Shown: piece by piece, positions 58,451 to 64,000 of the stretch | Layout: every line of letters starts with the position of its first letter | How positions within the stretch are numbered: position 1 is the stretch's first letter | Source: Archivesica marissinica | Lineage: Eukaryota; Mollusca; Bivalvia; Venerida; Vesicomyidae | Assembly: GCA_014843695.1 (NCBI GenBank) | Contig: CM026403.1 | Coordinates: 9,440,722-9,504,721 of the forward strand | DNA length: 64,000 nt | Direction: 5' to 3' | The notes under the pieces: generated by a model | Database searches by the model: none | What the model was told of the DNA's origin: nothing | Seen by the model: only the letters and a program-made list of their open reading frames with translations | Made by a program: the position numbers and the translations under genes

Positions 58451-59258
58451 CAGGGATGGCAACGAATAGCGATTTCACTATTCGAATATTCGGTCGGAAA
58501 GGTATTCGAATATTTGATCTAGTTCGATCAAAAACTCATATTCACTCAAACTCGTATAAACATTGCTAAATTAAGCTACTTTCTGTTTTACTCGTCATCT
58601 TCTTCCTGCTATGTAAATATGACGACGACTCATTCAGTTATCGTTATCGGCCACTGTACATTCATGGGCGTTTTCACAAATGTAGGGTATTTGTTTTTGA
58701 AATGATTAATGTTGTACCCGAATATGTTAAATACAAGTAGCATAGATTACACCTAGCAGTTTTCTTTTTCCCAGAGCGTATTTCCAAACGTCTGACTGTC
58801 ACTGACTGAGCGGGTGGCATTTTTTGAGGACATCATAAACATCGTAATTTAAATAGTACCTTTGGGTAATATTGAGCAATTAATTAAAATTTAAGAAACC
58901 TAGGGGTGGGTATTGTTGCAAGGTGTCTGTAATATTTCAAAGAAGTGTATGTGTGTGTGTGTTTACGTTTATTTATCGTCCTAACCGGTTGCCCATATGA
59001 GAGACGCCTCCTGAAGAGATTAGTCATTTATATTTTTGGAGGATACTGCAATGATACAGACAGAGAACCATTCCAGAATTTCCTCTGGTTTCTTTACGTG
59101 CACATTGTAAAGCACCGACACGAGACCTCGGTTTAACGTCCCATCTGAAAGGCTGTTAATTTTATTAGCGTCAGACGGGGGATCGAACCTGCATACTGGA
59201 ATAGTATTCGGATATTCGGACGTCCGATTGAATATTCGAATATTCGTTTCCATCCCTA
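58451..59258. mobile_element. hAT-like non-autonomous DNA transposon
   Basis: Terminal inverted repeats are CAGGGATGGCAACGAATA on the left and, in reverse complement, TAGGGATGGAAACGAATA on the right. Both are followed inward by ATTCGAATATTCG boxes. The 8-bp flanks GGAAATAC (58443-58450) and GGATATAC (59259-59266) differ at one base, which fits the 8-bp duplication of hAT elements. It has no transposase. A family B SINE sits inside. A partial relative is at 9503-9825. Confidence 0.88.
58962..59192 (-). mobile_element. SINE family B, head-truncated, nested in the hAT-like element
   Basis: Starts at the tail (TTTACGTTTATTTATCGTCC) and runs through GAGACCTCGGTTTAACGTCC to the B-box GGGGATCGAACCTGC. 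The A-box half of the tRNA head is missing, and hAT sequence (ATAGTATTCGGATATTCGG) resumes at once. Confidence 0.9.
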
Positions 59259-59266
59259 GGATATAC

Positions 59267-59639
59267 TAATATTTTGATACTATGTAAGATTCTGATTTTG
59301 AAGTAAAACATTGCAATGTTGTTAGTTTCTCCATTTACCTTAATGCAAAATTACGTCGCTTTGAATGTCTATGTAGAAATAAAAAAGGCGATTTTGACGC
59401 CGCGTCAGTTTGCTTTATTACCTATGGAGAACATAGGTGGAACATATCAATACCACTACACTGGACGCCGTCATGAGCAGTAATCAGTCTTAGTCTGTGA
59501 CGTCAGTAGTCAATCTTAGTATAATTATGAGATGACAAGTCAGCCGTAGTCTGTGACGTCAATATCAGTAGTCAGTTATAGTCTGTGACGTGAAGTAGCC
59601 AGTCTTAGTATGTGACGTCAAGTAGTCAATCTTAGTATG
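59267..59639. other. Spacer with short CAGTAGTCAGTCTTAGT repeats
   Basis: The last part (about 59470-59640) holds five to six imperfect copies of TAGTCTGTGACGTCA / CAGTCTTAGT, a short degenerate tandem repeat with CRE-like TGACGTCA boxes (about 59496, 59554 and 59614). Otherwise no feature. Confidence 0.55.
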
Positions 59640-62625
59640 TTAGTTCAGGTAAGCATGCTATGTCAGATTGTACATCCTGCAAACCAAGGTAAGCATGCTA
59701 TGCCAGATTGTACATCCTGCAAACCAGGGTAAGCATGCTATGCCGGATTGTAAATTCTCCAAACCAAGGTAAGCATGTTATTTCAGATTGTACATCCTGC
59801 AAACCAAGGTAAGCATGCTATGCCGGATTGTAAATTCTCCAATCCAAGGTAAGCATGCTATGTCAGATTGTACATCCTGCAAACCAAGGTCAATATGCTA
59901 TGTCAGATTGTATATCCTCCAAACCAAGGTAAGCATGCTATGTCAGATTGTACATCCTGCAAACCAAGGTAAATATGTCAGATTGTACATCCTGCAAACC
60001 AAGGTAAATATGCTATGTCAGATTGTACATCATGTAAACCAAGGTCAATATGCTATGTCAGATTGTACATTCTGCAAACCAAGGTAAATATGTCAGATTG
60101 TACATCATGTAGACCAAGGTAAATATGTCAGATTGTACATCCTGCAAACCAAGGTAAATATGTCAGATTGTACATCCTGCAAACCGAGGTAAATATGTTA
60201 TGTCAGATTGTACATCCTGCAAACCAAGGTAAATATGCTATGTCAGATTGTACATAATGCAAACCAAGGTAAGCATGCTATGCCGGATTGTAAATTCTCC
60301 AAACCAAGGTAAGCATGTTATGTCAGATTGTACATCCTGCAAACCAAGGTAAGCATGCTATGTCAGATTGTACATCCTGCAAACCAAGGTAAATATGCTA
60401 TGTCATATTGTACATTCTGCAAACCAAGGTAAATATGCTATGTCAGATTGTACATTCTGCAAACCTAGGTAAGCATGCTATGTCAGATTGTACATCCTGC
60501 AAACCAAGGTAATCATGCTATGTCAGATTGTACATCCTGCAAACCAAGGTAAGCATGCTATGTCAGATTGTACATTCTGCAAACCGAGGTAAATATGTTA
60601 TGTCAGATTGTACATCCTGCAAACCAAGGTAAATATGCTATGTCAGATTGTACATAATGCAAACCAAGGTAAGCATGCTATGCCGGATTGTAAATTCTCC
60701 AAACCAAGGTAAGCATGTTATGTCAGATTGTACATCCTGCAAACCAAGGTAAGCATGCTATGTCAGATTGTACATCCTGCAAACCAAGGTAAATATGCTA
60801 TGTCATATTGTACATTCTGCAAACCAAGGTAAATATGCTATGTCAGATTGTACATTCTGCAAACCTAGGTAAGCATGCTATGTCAGATTGTACATCCTGC
60901 AAACCAAGGTAAGCATGCTATGTCAGATTGTACATCCTGCAAACCAAGGTAAGCATGTTATGTCAGATTGTACATCCTGCAAACCAAGGTAAATATGCTA
61001 TGTCAGATTGTACATCCTACAAACCAAGGTAAATATGCTATGTCAGATTGTACATCCTACAAACCAAGGTAATATGTTATGTCAGATTGTACATCCTACA
61101 AACCAAGGTAAATATGTTATGTCAGATTGTACATCCTACAAACCAAGGTAAATATGTTATGTCAGATTGTACATCCTGCAAACCAAGGTAAATATGTTAT
61201 GTCAGATTGTACATCCTACAAACCAAGGTAAATTTTATGTCAGATTGTACATCCTACAAACCAAGGTAAGTATGTCAGATTGTACATCCTGCAAATCAAG
61301 GTAAATATGTTATGTCAGATTGTACATCCTGCAAACCAAGGTAAATATGTTATGTCAGATTGTACATCCTACAAACCAAGGTAAATATGTCAGAGTGTAC
61401 ATCCTGCAAACCAAGGTAAGCATGCTATGTCAGATTGTACATCCTACAAACCAAGGTAAATATGTTATGTGATTGTACATCCTACAAACCAAGGTAAATA
61501 TGTTATGTCAGATTGTACATCCTACAAACCAAGGTAAATATGTTATGTCAGATTGTACATCCTACAAACCAAGGTAAATATGTTATGTCAGATTGTACAT
61601 CCTGCAAACCAAGGTAAATATGTCAGATTGTACATCCTGCAAACCAAGGTAAATATGTCAGATTGTACATCCTGCCAACCAAGGTAAATATGTCAGATTG
61701 TACATCATGCAAACCAAGGTAAATATGTCAGATTGTACATCCTACAAACCAAGGTAAATATGTTATGTCAGATTGTACATCCTGCAAACCAAGGTCAATA
61801 TGTTATGTCAGATTGTACATCCTGCAAACCAAGGTAAGCATGCTATGTCAGATTATACATCCTGCAAACCAAGGTAAATATGTCAGATTGTACATCCTGC
61901 AAACCAAGGTAAATATGTCATACCAGATTGTACATCCTGCAAACCAAGGTAAATATGCTATGTGCGATTGTATATTCTGCAAACCAAGGTAAACATGCTA
62001 TGTGCGATTGTATATTCTGCACACCAAGGTAAACATGCTATGTGCGATTGTATATTCTGCAAACCAAGGTAAACATGCTATGTGCGATTGTATATTCTGC
62101 AAACCAAGGTAAATATGCTATGTCAGATTGTACATCCTGCAAACCAAGGTAAATGTGTCAGATTGTACATCCTGCAAACCTAGGTAAATATGTTATACCA
62201 GATTGTACATCCTGCCAACCAAGGTAAATATGTTATACCAGATTGTACATCCTGCCAACCATGGTAAATATGTTATACCAGATTGTACATCCTACAAACC
62301 AAGGTAAATATGTTATGTCAGATCGTACATCCTGCAAACCAAGGTAAATGTGTCAGATTGTACATCCTGCAAACCAAGGTAAATATGTTATACCAGATTG
62401 TACATCCTGCAAACCAAGGTAAATATGTTATACCAGATTGTACATACTGCAAACCAAGGTAAATATGTTATACCAGATTGTACATCCTGCAAACCAAGGT
62501 AAATATGTTATACCAGATTGTACATCCTGCAAACCAAGGTAAATATGTTATACCAGATTGTACATCCTGCAAACCAAGGTAAATATGTTATACCAGATTG
62601 TACATACTGCAAACCTAAGTAACTA
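59640..62625. repeat. 40-bp (and 33-35-bp) tandem array, about 77 units, inside the predicted intron
   Basis: Units read AAACCAAGGTAAATATGTTA, then TGTCAGATTGTACATCCTGC. Shorter units lack part of the GTTATGTC segment. Each carries CCAAG|GTAAGC or CCAAG|GTAAAT, close to a consensus 5' splice site, on the plus strand. A ten-unit block is duplicated at a 400-bp offset (60182 and 60582). Regional variants are GCCGGATTGTAAATTCTCC early, TGTGCGATTGTATATTCTGC at about 61960-62100, and TATACCAGATTG late. Open frames such as 59788-60087 are by-products. Confidence 0.96.
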
Positions 62626-63461
62626 TATAGGTGATAGCTATTTCCGGCAAATCATACTTCCGGTATAAATCATACTTCCGGTAAACGAAATCTATTTTTA
62701 GATATATATGGACACTGTTTTTTGTTTCTCCACTCTTTGCTCACATAGAGCTCGCTAGTACGCATGACCAATGCTACATGTTAATTGATAAAACCAATGA
62801 TTTGGGCCACCAGATTGTAGTAGATTGCAGAAGTAGTAGATGGTACAGCTACAGAATGTTACATACACATTTAATGAAACTAAATGACGGATGTTTAGTT
62901 TAAACATAGTTTATTTCAAACAATGATATAACATATGCAAATGTACAATTTACACCAATATTTACATACATGTATGAAAAAGGATTAGAACCGAAAGCTA
63001 TAGCTTATAGAGGCCTTCTCCTATAATTAGATGCATATTGTAATTATGGTATGACAGCGTTTTAGTCGTATCTGAACTATTAATTACAATTTGAAAAAGA
63101 TATGTGTATATTAACCATGAACTGTAAACTATAATCTCAATAATATAACGAGATTATTAAGGTGATAGAAATACACATAGTAATTAAATTAATAAGTTGA
63201 AATTGAGATTGACTCAGAATATAGGGGAAAGGATAGTTCAATGGGAGGAGCAAGCTTGCTACATTTATTGAACAGATGCTCGTGAAAATCGTCTGCTTTC
63301 CCGGATGTAGTTTTGGACTGCTTCAAATATGTGTGCGTTGAGATCATCGGATGTTTGATTGGCTTATAATGAAAACCCAACAAATGTAAAAAGGGGAAAT
63401 ATACGTTCTTTAAAATTGTTAAAGAGAAATGCTATACAGTATCGACTGATATTTCTTTCAG
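62626..63461. other. 3' end of the intron; no gene
   Basis: Begins with three copies of AAATCATACTTCCGGT-like sequence (62645-62690). The rest is AT-rich and unrecognised, ending in the acceptor ATTTCTTTCAG (63451-63461). Confidence 0.5.
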
Positions 63462-63631
63462 CAACAATTGCATATGTATCACACGGACAACAGCCGCTAC
63501 AATATGACCACCATGTATACGACCATCAACAGTTCAGAGGGCCACCCGGATACAGCCAACCGCAAGTCGCTCCACCAGCATACGGCGATGGACAGTCGGC
63601 ATTTTCACTTCACCCTCATGTAGTGTCATAA
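63462..63631 (+). CDS. Exon 2 of the predicted small secreted peptide gene (terminal coding exon)
   Basis: Follows a polypyrimidine tract and AG (TTTCTTTCAG, AG at 63460-63461). Joined in phase 1 to exon 1 it gives a 69-residue protein ending at TAA 63629-63631. Exon 2 contributes TIAYVSHGQQPLQYD at the start, then FRGPPGYSQPQVAPPAYGDG, then SAFSLHPHVVS. Signal cleavage could fall after Ala17 or Gly22. After Gly22 the mature chain of 47 residues starts with Gln and holds about 8 Q, 7 P, 5 H, 4 Y and no Cys. Composition fits an extracellular, structurally disordered peptide, such as a mantle, matrix or mucus component, but no family is recognised and function is unknown. No AATAAA is seen before the SINE at 63769. 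Confidence 0.6.
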
Positions 63632-63768
63632 CTGCACGACAGAAACTATTCTCTGACGATAATCTATTATCTATATCCTGACGAACACATATATGGTAGA
63701 CGTTACTGTATATTTAAAAATTGAAAAATAACTGAAATGGTGTAGACTTGAAATAACATGCATGTGCG
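63632..63768 (+). other. Likely 3'UTR start of the peptide gene
   Basis: Non-repetitive, AT-rich. Only variant poly(A)-like hexamers are present (AAATAAC). The transcript may end further on, beyond the SINE. Confidence 0.35.
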
Positions 63769-64000
63769 TGTTTTACGTTTATTTATCGTCGCTACCGGTT
63801 GCCCATATGAGCGACGCCTCCTGAAGAGATTAGTCATTTTAGATTTTGGAGGATAGTGAAATGATACAGATAGAGATCCATTCCAGATTCTCCTCTGGTT
63901 CTTTTACGTGCACGGTGTAAAGCACCGACACGAGACCTCGGTTTAACGTCCCATCTGAAAGACTGTTAATTTTATTAGTGTCAGACGGGGGATCGAACCT
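63769..64000 (-). mobile_element. SINE family B, cut by window end
   Basis: From the tail TTTTACGTTTATTTATCGTC through CGCCTCCTGAAGAGATTAG and GCACGGTGTAAAGCACCGAC to the B-box region (GGGGATCGAACCT at the last bases). The tRNA-like head continues beyond the window. Confidence 0.93.

Larger units (their letters stand above)
56398..63461 (+). other. Predicted phase-1 intron of the secreted-peptide gene
   Basis: About 7.06 kb, from GTAATG to TTTCTTTCAG, with a branch-like CTGAT at about 63445-63449. It contains two complete SINE-like insertions, a partial family C SINE, a hAT-like element carrying another SINE, and the 40-bp array at 59640-62625. No other exon between the two was recognised, though short internal exons cannot be excluded. 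Confidence 0.5.

Noticed and set aside
59640..62625. CRISPR-like regular repeats
   Set aside because: The repeats are directly adjacent without unique spacers, and the surroundings are eukaryotic (SINEs, LINEs, spliced gene). The same reasoning excludes all other arrays here.
63359..63631. Single-exon 90-codon reading of the peptide gene starting at 63359
   Set aside because: Its first part is AT-rich intron sequence without a signal peptide or true ATG context. The polypyrimidine tract and AG at 63451-63461 mark a better exon start.

Overview
The window looks like an AT-rich, repeat-dominated stretch of an animal nuclear genome. The most likely source is a lophotrochozoan such as a bivalve mollusc, judged from the mix of tRNA-headed SINEs, non-LTR retrotransposons and minisatellites. 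Species cannot be named from sequence alone. Roughly half of the 64 kb is tandem repeat, in about a dozen arrays with periods of about 11, 20, 30, 31, 33, 38/50, 40 and 68-72 bp. Nearly all very long open frames here are by-products of stop-free repeat units and are not genes.

Layout: 1-1300 holds simple repeats and two SINE copies. 1857-7115 is a 31-bp satellite. 7300-12000 holds TTAA-flanked MITEs, SINEs of three families, a hAT-like fragment and a decayed LINE 3' end. 12095-18430 holds two arrays of one 30-bp satellite, a decayed LINE ORF1, a long hairpin, three adjacent arrays with ~70-bp periods, and an internally deleted LINE whose ORF begins with a 2A-like motif. 18770-20250 is a 38/50-bp array. 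21745-32666 is a 20-bp satellite, 32667-33666 an assembly gap of exactly 1000 N, 33667-41756 a 33-bp satellite and 42276-44296 an 11-bp satellite.

45195-55745 is a nest of LINEs. A 5.5-kb element (LINE B, minus strand, 48634-54120, with 5'UTR, ORF1, ORF2 and 3'UTR) has inserted into an older minus-strand LINE (LINE A, 54127-54803 and 45339-48627). The 6-bp target duplication ATACAA marks both edges, and LINE A's endonuclease frame is continuous across the site. In both LINEs ORF1 and ORF2 are in the same frame, separated by one stop codon, and no AUG precedes the endonuclease domain. A third LINE 3' end on the plus strand (54804-55745) is split by a SINE with a 13-bp duplication.

The best candidate for a host protein-coding gene is a small two-exon gene on the plus strand. 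Exon 1 (56358-56397) encodes most of a signal peptide and ends in a splice donor. Exon 2 (63462-63631) follows a clear polypyrimidine tract and AG, is in matching phase, and ends in TAA. The predicted product is a 69-residue secreted, cysteine-free peptide rich in Q, P, H and Y. Its ~7.1-kb intron holds SINEs, a hAT-like element and a ~3-kb array of 40-bp units, each with a close match to a 5' splice site in the sense orientation. A MITE ends about 80 bp upstream of the start codon.
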